Shown: piece by piece, positions 26,749 through 34,905 of the stretch
Layout of the letters: each line of letters starts with the position of its first letter
Position numbering within the stretch: position 1 is the first letter of the stretch
Source of the DNA: Acetatifactor sp.
Lineage (GTDB): Bacteria; Bacillota; Clostridia; Lachnospirales; Lachnospiraceae
Assembly (NCBI GenBank): GCA_029055435.1
Contig: JAIDDH010000104.1
Coordinates: 34,521 to 98,520, forward strand
DNA: 64,000 bases
Reading direction: 5' to 3'
The notes under the pieces: model-generated
What the model was told of the DNA's origin: nothing
Databases searched by the model: none
What the model saw: only the letters and a program-made list of their open reading frames with translations
Translations under genes and position numbers: made by a program

Positions 26749-27852
26749 TCAGTTAAATATCCAGTTCAGATAGGGCAGAAGCCGAATGTCCGTAGAATAC
26801 ATACCCCGCAGCAGAAACAGAAAATACACGCAAAAGGCCAGGATCACTCCCACACGGCACAATCTCCGAAACCAGCCCTCCGGCATCTCCTGCAATAGTG
26901 CAGGAATTAATAACACTTGCGATATAATCATATAATAGCCCACCCGGGACACTTCCGGAATAAAGGAACCACAGGGATAGACCACCAGTCCTGCTACATT
27001 GAGGAAAAAATAAAAACGCTTGTTATAATTATTCTCACCCTCTCGAAGGCTTCGCTTATAACACACGGCACACAACGCCAACGTACCCACACATTTTCCA
27101 ATATTGACCCAGGAAATATTCCCGGTGTCAAAAGCCGAGTTCCGATAATAGGGATAAAAGGTAAACGCCAGCTCCCGGTAAAAGTCCTGACAGAAAATCA
27201 GGCTGGCGAGAAACAAAGCCCCCACTGCATAATGCCATTTTTTCAGCCGGACCTTCGCCAGAAGATGCGCCGCCAGATACACCGGTATCACCAACAGAAT
27301 CGACTTGTGGAAAATGCTGCCGAACAAAATCCACAGAATAAATTTCCCGTATTCTCCCCGCAGCACATACATCATGGAATATAGGGCTATGGCCAGCGCC
27401 AAATAATAACGCACGGTATTTAAACTATTGAAGTAATATCCGCCCGTCATGAGCAGAAAGAGAGAAAGTGCGTAATCCACCGCCTGCCCGTGCAGCGCCC
27501 GGACAAAGAACCAGACTGTCAGCAAAGAAAACAGTGCAAATATGGGCAGATAATTGTCATACCCGAAAAGCTGCTGCATCCATTTTACGATCAGATTAAA
27601 GCCAAACTCCGAGGAGACATGCCGCTCCTGCGCAATCAGACGAAAATTAAAGCGATACACCCAGTAATCATTGCCCACTGCAATGCGACAGGCGGACACC
27701 CCGGCAAGCAGACAGAATACAGCAAACTCCGCCGTAAGGCTCCGGGCATGGGCTCTGCTCCCCACACGCACACAGCGAAAGCTCTGGATATAGCATGCCA
27801 GGAAAACCGTCGCCACAGTCAGCCCCACATAGACAAGCGCGCTACTCTCCAT
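26749..27852 (-). CDS. EpsG-like polysaccharide polymerase, membrane protein
   Basis: The protein has 367 residues when started at the ATG 27850-27852 (GGAGGGAG SD), which overlaps the upstream glycosyltransferase stop by 11 nt; the track start lies well inside that gene. It has about ten hydrophobic segments. The N-terminal region VGNDYWVYRFNFRLIAQE and FGFNLIVKWMQQLFG is typical of the EpsG family, membrane proteins of Gram-positive exopolysaccharide loci believed to polymerise repeat units. The cluster thus has two polymerase candidates, this and the O-antigen-ligase-like gene at 19168. Confidence 0.83.
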   Translation of the reverse strand: MESSALVYVGLTVATVFLACYIQSFRCVRVGSRAHARSLTAEFAVFCLLAGVSACRIAVGNDYWVYRFNFRLIAQERHVSSEFGFNLIVKWMQQLFGYDNYLPIFALFSLLTVWFFVRALHGQAVDYALSLFLLMTGGYYFNSLNTVRYYLALAIALYSMMYVLRGEYGKFILWILFGSIFHKSILLVIPVYLAAHLLAKVRLKKWHYAVGALFLASLIFCQDFYRELAFTFYPYYRNSAFDTGNISWVNIGKCVGTLALCAVCYKRSLREGENNYNKRFYFFLNVAGLVVYPCGSFIPEVSRVGYYMIISQVLLIPALLQEMPEGWFRRLCRVGVILAFCVYFLFLLRGMYSTDIRLLPYLNWIFN

Positions 27853-28648
27853 CTGCTCCCTCCTTCCTGAGACGCTTTCCCATGCGAATACCCTCCCGCA
27901 TCCGACCAAGCGCCTGACTCAGACTCAGCTCCCCGCAGAGCAGAGAACGATGGGCCAGCAGAAACCGCAGGGCAAAGGGCAATGCCATCACACCATATAA
28001 ATAATGGTACAGCACCCCTCTGTCATAAAAAAATTTCTCGTTATAGCCTGAAAACCAGGTGGACTCCCCGGCTTCTTCCCGTCCGATAGTGACGGGAGCC
28101 GTATACACCCCGTAGCCCTTACCCATAAATTCCTTCAAAAACAGGCTGTCCTCCCCGTTGCTGAATCTTGCACCCCCGCCAAAGAGCAGAGAAAAACGCA
28201 CGCCCGACTCCAGAAGACTATCTCTTTTCACGGCAAAGCTCACCGCACCATAACGCCCGCAATTAAACCAATGCACCCGCTTACGCTCCTCGATATGATA
28301 GGTGCGTCTGAACTCCTCCACCTCAATGTTAAACAAAATCATATCCGCCTGGGGATTCCGGGCAAACTCCTCCCGGATGGCTTCAGCATAACCCGCCTCA
28401 TACACAATATCCTCATCAGAAAAAAGGCAGATGTCGCCATCCGCCCTCTCAATTGCCGCATTACGGCTTCTGCCGATTCCGCGCTGGGGAAAAGAGAAAA
28501 AGCGCACCCTATGTCCCCGGTAATCCATCTCCGCGCAATCCAGACGATCGCACTGATTGATAATCACCGCGTCGGAGTCCAGCTGCATCTGCTCCGCCAG
28601 AGCCGCCATATCCTGATTCATCACGGAAGCCAAAACTTCTACTCTCAT
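27842..28648 (-). CDS. Glycosyltransferase family 2-like protein
   Basis: The protein has 268 residues. It lacks the usual IVPVYN start; instead it begins MRVEVLASVMNQDM, a variant GT2 opening seen in exopolysaccharide loci. RGIGRSRNAAIERADGDICL and the metal motif FSDEDIVYE are present. Later, GGGARFSNGEDSLFLKEFMG matches the acceptor/catalytic region of GT2 enzymes. Its ATG overlaps the stop of the Wzz-like gene as ATGA, so translation is probably coupled. Confidence 0.85.
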   Translation of the reverse strand: MRVEVLASVMNQDMAALAEQMQLDSDAVIINQCDRLDCAEMDYRGHRVRFFSFPQRGIGRSRNAAIERADGDICLFSDEDIVYEAGYAEAIREEFARNPQADMILFNIEVEEFRRTYHIEERKRVHWFNCGRYGAVSFAVKRDSLLESGVRFSLLFGGGARFSNGEDSLFLKEFMGKGYGVYTAPVTIGREEAGESTWFSGYNEKFFYDRGVLYHYLYGVMALPFALRFLLAHRSLLCGELSLSQALGRMREGIRMGKRLRKEGADGE

Positions 28649-29808
28649 GCCCTATCTCCATCCTGCATCGTCTTCTGTCCGCACGCATCCAGCAAATAAT
28701 AACAGCGAAGCAGCGTTTCATCCGCATTCCACAGGAGCGCAGCCGTCACAGAAATATCCTGCGCCGTCAAAAATTCCAGCACATACTCCAGATGCCTGCC
28801 CACATGAAGCCCTGCTTCCACCACCAGCAACACACCGTCTGCTTCCCGCAGTGTCTCCGCAGTCTCCGGGCTTAAAAGCGGCGTGGGAACAGCCACCCAT
28901 TCTATCTGCCCAATATCTTGATAATTTTCCTGAACAGACACTTCATGTTGTATCTCATGCTCCCTGTCCTGCGCCTCACTCTGCAGGATTTCTTGCAGGG
29001 ATTTTGTCACATCTTGGGGATTTATCCCGTCATTTACCGGACAAACTGCAACTTTTGTTTTATTTTTAAATAAATAACAAATGTTTTCCTTACATCCGAT
29101 ACTTTTTATGGTTCCCAAAGCCTTAAGTCCATAGCGTCTGCGAAGGGTAGCCGGAAGCCAGATGCTGTCCGCCCCGATCTCCCGCAGAAGCACGAAAATC
29201 ACGGCAAAAAAGCAGGAGAGCAACGCACTTAAAATTACTGCCCGCAGCGGCCGTACATCTGGCTTCACCAATTCCGGCCCGCTCACATCAATCACTTTGA
29301 TAGAAGCCACCTCGGGAATACTAGCCGCAAAATCCTCCGTCAAGACCTTCTGTACCACCTGACACAGTGTCTCTGTCTTCTCCCTCATGGGAGTGCTCAC
29401 TGTAAAAGAAGGCACATGAATGTCAGATGCCACCGCCGCGGACAAAGCCCCCGCAACTCCCCCGGGACATCCCGTCCACATATCTACTGTCACATCCATG
29501 TAGGCAAAGGGCGCAGATTCCTCCACCATTAACAAAAACTCCTCCGAATCCAGATAGGTATTCCAGGTCATTTCGTTAATATAATAATCCCCCGACTGCA
29601 CCGGCGGATTCGTGTACTCCAGCTTACAGGTTATAGTGCTCTCATAATTCGGCTGTCTGCCCAGCAACACATTTTTGACATAATACCCGCCGCCGAACAA
29701 GAGCGTTCCCAGCAGCGTAACCAATACGATACCGCCGAGATTCCGCACCATGCGAAGCACTGTCAGCCGCAAGTCAAAGGGCTCGGATGCATAACTGCCT
29801 TCCCACAT
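28645..29808 (-). CDS. Wzz/YveK-like chain-length protein fused to a degenerate BY-kinase domain
   Basis: The protein has 387 residues. Two membrane helices (about 25-45 and 190-212) bracket an outer domain with the Wzz-type YESTITCKLEYTN start. After the second helix, RRYGLKALGTI leads into a ~150-residue domain aligned to bacterial tyrosine kinases: KVAVCPVNDGINPQD stands where the Walker A GEGKST should be, and READGVLLVVEAG matches the segment after Walker B. The ATP-binding residues are gone and a polar insert (SEAQDREHEIQHEV) is present. It probably sets chain length without kinase activity (inference). No separate CpsD kinase is seen. Confidence 0.82.
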   Translation of the reverse strand: MWEGSYASEPFDLRLTVLRMVRNLGGIVLVTLLGTLLFGGGYYVKNVLLGRQPNYESTITCKLEYTNPPVQSGDYYINEMTWNTYLDSEEFLLMVEESAPFAYMDVTVDMWTGCPGGVAGALSAAVASDIHVPSFTVSTPMREKTETLCQVVQKVLTEDFAASIPEVASIKVIDVSGPELVKPDVRPLRAVILSALLSCFFAVIFVLLREIGADSIWLPATLRRRYGLKALGTIKSIGCKENICYLFKNKTKVAVCPVNDGINPQDVTKSLQEILQSEAQDREHEIQHEVSVQENYQDIGQIEWVAVPTPLLSPETAETLREADGVLLVVEAGLHVGRHLEYVLEFLTAQDISVTAALLWNADETLLRCYYLLDACGQKTMQDGDRA

Positions 29809-29832
29809 AGTTCCACTCCTTCTCCCCCGAGT

Positions 29833-31368
29833 CTAATCCTCGTCCGTATCTTTGCCTGTCTCCTCATCATCCTGCTCAGGCGAATGACCGCGTTCCTTCT
29901 TGAAGGCAGTCACCTGCTCACTCTCCACACCCTCCGTACTGTCGGGCCAGAAAAGCACCTTCAGCGTCAGAAGCATCAGCTTCAAATCCAGCCAGACAGA
30001 ATAATTTTCAATATATATCAGATCCAGCTTTAACTTATCATAGGGAGAAGTGTTGTATTTTCCATACACCTGAGCAAAGCCGGCCAGTCCGGCTTTCACT
30101 TTCATGCGATACTCAAACTCCGGCATGACTTCCACATACTCCCGGATAATCTCCGGCCGCTCCGGCCTCGGTCCGATGAAAGACATATCTCCCATAAAAA
30201 TATTCACCAACTGAGGCAGCTCGTCAATTCTGCAGGTGCGGATGAATTTCCCGATGGGAGTGATACGGCTATCATGCTTCTGCGCCAGCCTCGCCACACC
30301 GTCCCTCTCTGCGTCCGGCCGCATGCTGCGGAATTTCATAATCTGAAACTCCCGCTTATTTCTGGTACAACGCACCTGCTTGTACAACACCGGGCCTCCG
30401 TCATAGACCTTGATAGCCACAGCCGTAATCAGCATAATAGGTGAGGTGAGTATCAACAGAATTAAAGAACATATGATATCTATGCTTCGCTTGATAAAAC
30501 GCTGCTCCATGCAGAGACTGTACTCTCTGGTCAGAAGCAGAGGTGAATCAAAGATATGCAGTTCTTCCGCCCCCGATAATATAACATCCGTAATCTTTGG
30601 CATAATATAAATTCGTATCGAGCGGGCATAACAGAATTTTAGAATAGAATTGCGCTCCGCCGTGGACACATCCCAGACCACCACCGCATTGCACTCGCCC
30701 TTCTCATAGCTGCTGACAATCTCCTGACAGATTTGATCCAGCCCCTCGCGGATACACAGCGTTTTCTCTATACTGTACTTGTCCTTCCGGCTCTCAAACT
30801 TATTGTAGATATCCTCGATAGGTCTCTCGCCGTGAATCAGCAACAGCTTTCTGGGCGGAAAAATACTCCGATAGATTCTATTGGCGATATTAGTATAGAT
30901 AACTACTGTTATCGTCTGTTCCACCAGCATCATGATAAACACTTTGAGCACAAAAGGCTGATGCGCCATGATAGATAGCTCCACATAGATAAACATCAGC
31001 GCCAGAACCGTGGAAAACAATTGAGAGAAAATCAGCTCGGAATTCCTCAGATATCCCAGACGCATGCCTCCATACATGGCAGACAGGCTCAAAAGAATCA
31101 ATCCATAAAAGGCAATCTCCACAATATGGCCCTTATAACCGAAATTTCGCAGAGACTCCACCACGCTGTACTGGAAATGCACCAGCCAGTGATAGGCAAA
31201 AATCCCCGTCTCCAAAGCCAAACACAATGCAGACAGCGCCAGATTAATCAGACGCTTGAAGGACTCCATCCGTCTCAATTTGTATTCATTGGTAAGTGTA
31301 CTCAAATCATTTCCTCCGGCTGCCTTATGGGCTGCTGCCCTGCGGGCCGCTCCATCCATATCTATCAT
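29833..31368 (-). CDS. Initiating sugar transferase, WbaP/EpsL-type polyprenyl glycosylphosphotransferase
   Basis: This 511-residue protein has four to five N-terminal membrane helices, a CoA-binding-like middle domain, one more helix (IICSLILLILTSPIMLITAV) and the C-terminal catalytic domain. The last shows QIMKFRSMRPDAE, RIDELPQLVNIFMGDMSFIG, GPRPERPE and VKAGLAGFAQVYG. It transfers a hexose-1-phosphate to undecaprenyl phosphate and starts repeat-unit synthesis. It is separate from, and much larger than, the PglC-like transferase at the left edge, so two lipid-linked glycans are probably made. It precedes the Wzz-like gene by 24 nt. Confidence 0.92.
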   Translation of the reverse strand: MIDMDGAARRAAAHKAAGGNDLSTLTNEYKLRRMESFKRLINLALSALCLALETGIFAYHWLVHFQYSVVESLRNFGYKGHIVEIAFYGLILLSLSAMYGGMRLGYLRNSELIFSQLFSTVLALMFIYVELSIMAHQPFVLKVFIMMLVEQTITVVIYTNIANRIYRSIFPPRKLLLIHGERPIEDIYNKFESRKDKYSIEKTLCIREGLDQICQEIVSSYEKGECNAVVVWDVSTAERNSILKFCYARSIRIYIMPKITDVILSGAEELHIFDSPLLLTREYSLCMEQRFIKRSIDIICSLILLILTSPIMLITAVAIKVYDGGPVLYKQVRCTRNKREFQIMKFRSMRPDAERDGVARLAQKHDSRITPIGKFIRTCRIDELPQLVNIFMGDMSFIGPRPERPEIIREYVEVMPEFEYRMKVKAGLAGFAQVYGKYNTSPYDKLKLDLIYIENYSVWLDLKLMLLTLKVLFWPDSTEGVESEQVTAFKKERGHSPEQDDEETGKDTDED

Positions 31369-31469
31369 AATACCATATTTTTCCCGCCGGGTATATAAAA
31401 AAACCGATTCTTAAGATAATTTAAAAATTATGACGATGTGCAGACCGACTGCATGAGCACACTTCCCGG

Positions 31470-31504
31470 ACAGTGTGTCTGGACATACTGTCCGTACACA
31501 CTGT
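31470..31504. repeat. Nested inverted repeat between two glycan genes
   Basis: ACAGTGTGT (31470-31478) pairs perfectly with ACACACTGT (31496-31504); inside it GGACA/TGTCC can pair as an alternative. It lies in the 153-nt gap between the GT2 gene and the initiating transferase, with no U-run. It may be a processing or partial termination signal. Confidence 0.45.
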
Positions 31505-31521
31505 TCGTGCACCCGTCATCA

Positions 31522-32298
31522 TCACACCCGGCGCAGCACTGCCCGCGCAGCCCAAAAACAGAAATTCCAGGCGCTGGTAATAACGCCCAGTCCCTCCACT
31601 CTGCGGTAGAGATTCCAGATACGGCGCATGGCCTCCAGCTTGTTGGAAGAGAGACTTTTGCCCGGACGCCGATATTTTACCAGATTCTCATCCAGTCCAT
31701 AAGCCACATAGCCCCTGCGCAGTACCTTCCACCACAGCGCCGTGTCCTCACTTTTCACCTCCGGCATCTGCAGCAGCTCCCTGGGGATCAGCGCCGTGTC
31801 AAACATGACCGTAGTGGTAAAAATGGTGGTATTTTTCAAAGCCTGCCGATAGGTAAGCTTGTCGGGCACATGCACGATGCGCCCCAGTCCTTTGCCGTTC
31901 TCATCCGCAAACTCATATCCCGTAAAGGCAAAGGCCGCCCGTCTCTCGCGCATAAAGGCAAGCTCATGTTCCAGCTTCCCGGACTCCCACAGATCGTCAG
32001 CGTCCAGATAAGCGATATAGCGGCCCGCCGCCTCCGCAAGTCCCCTGTTTCGCGCTCTGGCAGCCCCTTCATTGACGCCGGAAACAATCAGTCGAATGCG
32101 CGCGTCCCCGGCATTCGCCACATACTCCTCCAAGAGCTGCGCCGTGCCGTCCGTGCTGCCATCCTCCACCAGTAACAGCTCCCAGTCCTCATAAGTCTGA
32201 CAACACACACACTTTATCGTCTCCAGAATATATTTTTTTACATTATAGACGGGCACGATAATACTAATCAGTCCGTCCCGCCCTGCCTCTGCACTCAT
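31522..32298 (-). CDS. Glycosyltransferase family 2
   Basis: The product has 258 residues. The GT-A signatures are ISIIVPVYNVKKYILETI, LLVEDGSTDGTAQLLEEY, EGAARARNRGLAEAAGRY and the metal motif YLDADDLWE near residue 100; ALWWKVLRRGYVAYG follows in the acceptor half. The C-terminal end is basic with WNFCFWAARAVLRRV. It lies 4 nt after the membrane-protein gene and probably shares its transcript. The donor sugar is not predictable. Confidence 0.92.
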   Translation of the reverse strand: MSAEAGRDGLISIIVPVYNVKKYILETIKCVCCQTYEDWELLLVEDGSTDGTAQLLEEYVANAGDARIRLIVSGVNEGAARARNRGLAEAAGRYIAYLDADDLWESGKLEHELAFMRERRAAFAFTGYEFADENGKGLGRIVHVPDKLTYRQALKNTTIFTTTVMFDTALIPRELLQMPEVKSEDTALWWKVLRRGYVAYGLDENLVKYRRPGKSLSSNKLEAMRRIWNLYRRVEGLGVITSAWNFCFWAARAVLRRV

Positions 32299-32302
32299 AT
32301 GC

Positions 32303-33181
32303 TTACCTCATCCTCAACAAAAAATATCCCTCAAGCCTTATTATCTCTAAATCTTCCCCAAATAATAACGCCTGTAATATTTCTTCCTCCGTCTTATGCT
32401 CCGTCTCGTCTAATCCCGGCACATCCTCCGGCAGAAGAATCACATCCACGCCCATGGCAAAAGCACGCCGCACACACTCTCTGCCCTCCGCGGCAGATTC
32501 CTTTGTTCCAAAGCCTTCCGCCCCATAGTCGCTCAAATGCTCCATCCACAGATACAGCGCCTCTGTCTCCTCGGAATACATGTCATAACTGTAAGCATGC
32601 AGCGCTGCGTCCCACATATCTCTCCCGTAGAGCAGACTGATTTTGCCGTCCTGTGTCCGGGCATACTCCAGAATCTCCCGGGGCGCCCACAGACAAAACT
32701 CCTCCCCGCAGACGACCCTCGCCTCTGCCAGAACAGCTTCCGCCCGCACACGCTCCCGCCTCTGCTCTGCCGCATTCACCCGGCTCTCTCCCAGACCGCC
32801 ACAGAGCATCAACACACCCACACACAGAAGCGTCAGTACTGTATTATACAAAAAGGTTCTCCAGCCGCCTTTTTTCCACTGATCCGTCAAAAAGACCGTC
32901 CCCCCCAGCGCAATCAATGCTGTCAAGGGAACCATGCTCCAAATCCAGGGATAATCATAAAAGGCAGTCTGATAGAGCATCAAAAGCGCCGCCGTCACCG
33001 GACAGATACACAGCACAGCCGCAATACCGCCGTATCGCACCAGCCTCCCGGCAGGCCCCAGCCTTCCCTTCCTCATAACCATATAGGCAACCGCCGCAAG
33101 CGCAGGCACCACGAGCTTTCCGCCGTCCGTAAAGCTCTGCCAGCCGACCCAGGCCTTTTGCACAGACTCCCACATACTCAT
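32303..33181 (-). CDS. Uncharacterised membrane protein of the glycan cluster
   Basis: The protein has 292 residues. Five hydrophobic segments fill the first ~160 residues (LVVPALAAVAYMVMRK, GGIAAVLCICPVTAALLMLY, WSMVPLTALIALGGTVFL, TVLTLLCVGVLMLCGGL). An extracytoplasmic soluble tail follows with many acidic residues (TEEEILQALLFGEDLEIIRL). The start overlaps the upstream membrane-protein gene as ATGA, so the two are likely translated together and may form a pair. The N-terminal part resembles the C-terminal part of a glycosyltransferase-C-type protein, and the two ORFs together might represent one larger ancestral protein; this is a guess. Confidence 0.7.
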   Translation of the reverse strand: MSMWESVQKAWVGWQSFTDGGKLVVPALAAVAYMVMRKGRLGPAGRLVRYGGIAAVLCICPVTAALLMLYQTAFYDYPWIWSMVPLTALIALGGTVFLTDQWKKGGWRTFLYNTVLTLLCVGVLMLCGGLGESRVNAAEQRRERVRAEAVLAEARVVCGEEFCLWAPREILEYARTQDGKISLLYGRDMWDAALHAYSYDMYSEETEALYLWMEHLSDYGAEGFGTKESAAEGRECVRRAFAMGVDVILLPEDVPGLDETEHKTEEEILQALLFGEDLEIIRLEGYFLLRMR

Positions 33182-34179
33182 TCCTCCCCAATCTCAGGAA
33201 AGCTTCTGACACGGCTTTTTCGCCACATCCTAAGAGCCGCCATCCCCAATGTGACCGCAAGACAGGCCCCCATTCCATACAAAGTCCATACTACACAGAC
33301 TTCCGCCAAAATGCAGAGCCCGGCCAGTCTCCATTTATGCCGCAGAGCCGCCCCGAACGCATAAGGCAGAAAAACAGCACCCCTCAGCGTCACTCCGCGA
33401 GCCCCACAGCACAAAAGCCCGAATCCGTCCATCCCGTACAGATAATTCCCTACACAGAATACCACCGCCACAAGCGCCATAAAGAGCAATCTCTTCCGCC
33501 TATCATTTTTCTCCGCAAAAAACGTCCGTGCCAGCAGCCAAAATGCCAGATAACTCATGAGCAGCGTAAACAGCGGCATTAGCCGCCACACAAGCTCCAC
33601 CGCATCCAGACCAAAGATCCGACACAGCATCCCATACAGAGAGGGCAGACCGATGATGCGTATCCTCAGCGGCACACCTCCCTCATAGGCACGCCCGGTC
33701 AGAGGATTAACCAAATAAATAACATCTGTTTCCAAAAAACTCTCCACCGTCTCCACCATCATATCCCCTGTGCGATAGACGCTGTCCCCCGACGTCATAG
33801 TCACAATCTGATAAATTACCGACAGAGCAAACACCAAAAAAAGCCCCGCCACAAACGGCGTGACCTCCGCCCCTTTTCGGCTGGAGACTCTTCTCTCTTT
33901 TCCGAAAGTCCACAGCCATATCCATACTCCCGCCGAAAACACTGAGAGCGCCGCCATTCCCACCACAAACAACAGGACAATATCCGAAAAGGAGCGCCCC
34001 AAAAAGACTGCCACCAAATGCGCAGCCTCCGCCAGCCCGAGTATTGCCATAAATCCCGCAAGCAGCCTGTCCGCCATATGGAGCTTTCGGGACTCTCTCC
34101 CATACAGCACACCCAGTACCCCTGTCCCCAACAGAAGGGAAAACAAAATCATACCTGCCAAAAACAAAAACGCTCTCAT
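33178..34179 (-). CDS. Uncharacterised polytopic membrane protein, first gene of the second glycan cluster
   Basis: I use the ATG at 34177-34179 (MRAFLFLAGMILFSLLLGTG), preceded by GGGAGAGG; the track start is 11 codons earlier with a weak site. About eight hydrophobic segments cover the 333 residues. The loop after the third or fourth helix holds TMTSGDSVYRTGDMMVETVE, and a PLTGRAYEGGVPLRIRIIGL segment follows. It has the feel of a GT-C or Wzy-like integral enzyme but no diagnostic motif. A strong promoter lies upstream at 34230-34258. Confidence 0.7.
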   Translation of the reverse strand: MRAFLFLAGMILFSLLLGTGVLGVLYGRESRKLHMADRLLAGFMAILGLAEAAHLVAVFLGRSFSDIVLLFVVGMAALSVFSAGVWIWLWTFGKERRVSSRKGAEVTPFVAGLFLVFALSVIYQIVTMTSGDSVYRTGDMMVETVESFLETDVIYLVNPLTGRAYEGGVPLRIRIIGLPSLYGMLCRIFGLDAVELVWRLMPLFTLLMSYLAFWLLARTFFAEKNDRRKRLLFMALVAVVFCVGNYLYGMDGFGLLCCGARGVTLRGAVFLPYAFGAALRHKWRLAGLCILAEVCVVWTLYGMGACLAVTLGMAALRMWRKSRVRSFPEIGEE

Positions 34180-34229
34180 CCGCAGCGCCTCTCCCACACA
34201 ATCAAAATCCATCTTAATCCATCTGTCTT

Positions 34230-34258
34230 AGCATAGCATTTTATCCAGAAAATAGCAA
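34230..34258 (-). promoter_or_regulatory. Promoter of the second glycan cluster
   Basis: On the minus strand TTGCTA (34253-34258) is followed by 17 nt and TATGCT (34230-34235), with an extended TG. It is nearly the same sequence as the promoter at 5239-5267: both read TTGCTATTT, TGG and AAATGCTAT in register. Confidence 0.75.
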
Positions 34259-34280
34259 TAAAAACAGCCTTCTCGGCACA

Positions 34281-34328
34281 AAACTAAAATAAAACAGCCA
34301 CGGCCGCACCCTGTTGCAGCCGTGACTG
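34281..34328 (-). terminator. Rho-independent terminator after the Spo0A-domain gene
   Basis: Minus strand: AGTCACGGC - 14 nt - GCCGTGGCT, a 9-bp stem with one G-T pair, followed directly by GTTTTATTTTAG. It lies about 50 nt past the stop of the Spo0A-domain gene and separates it from the glycan cluster promoter. Confidence 0.85.
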
Positions 34329-34374
34329 AAGCATTCACATAATACAAGAGCAAAACATTATAAGCAAATCGGCT

Positions 34375-34752
34375 CTACATCGCTTTAAAATCCAAACGCA
34401 CCTTATCTGCAATCCGAGCTATGTACTCGCTGTTGGTCGGCCTGCTTTTCCCCGAAAGCACCGAATATCCAAACATCTTTTTAAAAGTCTCTGCATTCCC
34501 CCTGGTCCATGATACCTCAATAGCATTGCGGATCGCCCGTTCCACCTTCTGATCCGTCGTCTTAAACCTCTTGGCAATGGCGGGATAGAGCAGCTTTGTC
34601 ACACTGCTTACCACCTCCATATCTCTGCCGGAAAGTAAAATTGCATCCCGTAGATAATGATAGCCTTTTAAATGTGCCGGCACTCCTATGTCCAACATAA
34701 TAGCTGTAATATATTTCTCCAATTCATAATCATTTACCCCTGCTATATCCAT
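34375..34752 (-). CDS. Stand-alone Spo0A C-terminal (effector) domain protein
   Basis: The product has 125 residues from the ATG at 34750-34752, chosen for AAGGGG 7 nt upstream. Nearly the whole protein is the Spo0A DNA-binding domain: IGVPAHLKGYHYLRDAILLS, SSVTKLLYPAIAKRFKTT, VERAIRNAIEVSWTRGN and the highly conserved KSRPTNSEYIARIADKVRL. There is no receiver domain and no upstream ORF to supply one, so it cannot be controlled by the Spo0F/Spo0B phosphorelay in the usual way. It should bind 0A-box DNA constitutively or with a partner. Three 0A-box-like sequences lie in its own leader. It is flanked by glycan genes, so exopolysaccharide control is a reasonable guess. Confidence 0.9.
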   Translation of the reverse strand: MDIAGVNDYELEKYITAIMLDIGVPAHLKGYHYLRDAILLSGRDMEVVSSVTKLLYPAIAKRFKTTDQKVERAIRNAIEVSWTRGNAETFKKMFGYSVLSGKSRPTNSEYIARIADKVRLDFKAM

Positions 34753-34771
34753 GATGAATTCCCCTTTCATA

Positions 34772-34875
34772 TGTCGAGTATTGCTCTTTTTTGTGACTGC
34801 CTGCTACTATTTTATCATAGTTGTCGATTGATAAAAAAGTACTTTCGGCCGCATTTTTAGACACAATAACCGACA
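34772..34875. promoter_or_regulatory. Three 0A-box-like sites upstream of the Spo0A-domain gene
   Basis: TGTCGAG (34772-34778) and TGTCGAT (34822-34828) on the plus strand and TGTCGGT (34869-34875 on the minus strand) each match the Spo0A box TGTCGAA at six or five of seven positions. They cluster within about 105 nt directly before the start codon, together with a minus-strand TATGATAAAAT stretch. Autoregulation is inferred. Confidence 0.5.
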
Positions 34876-34905
34876 AAAGGTGCCTGACAGTGTACTTTCT
34901 CCAAA

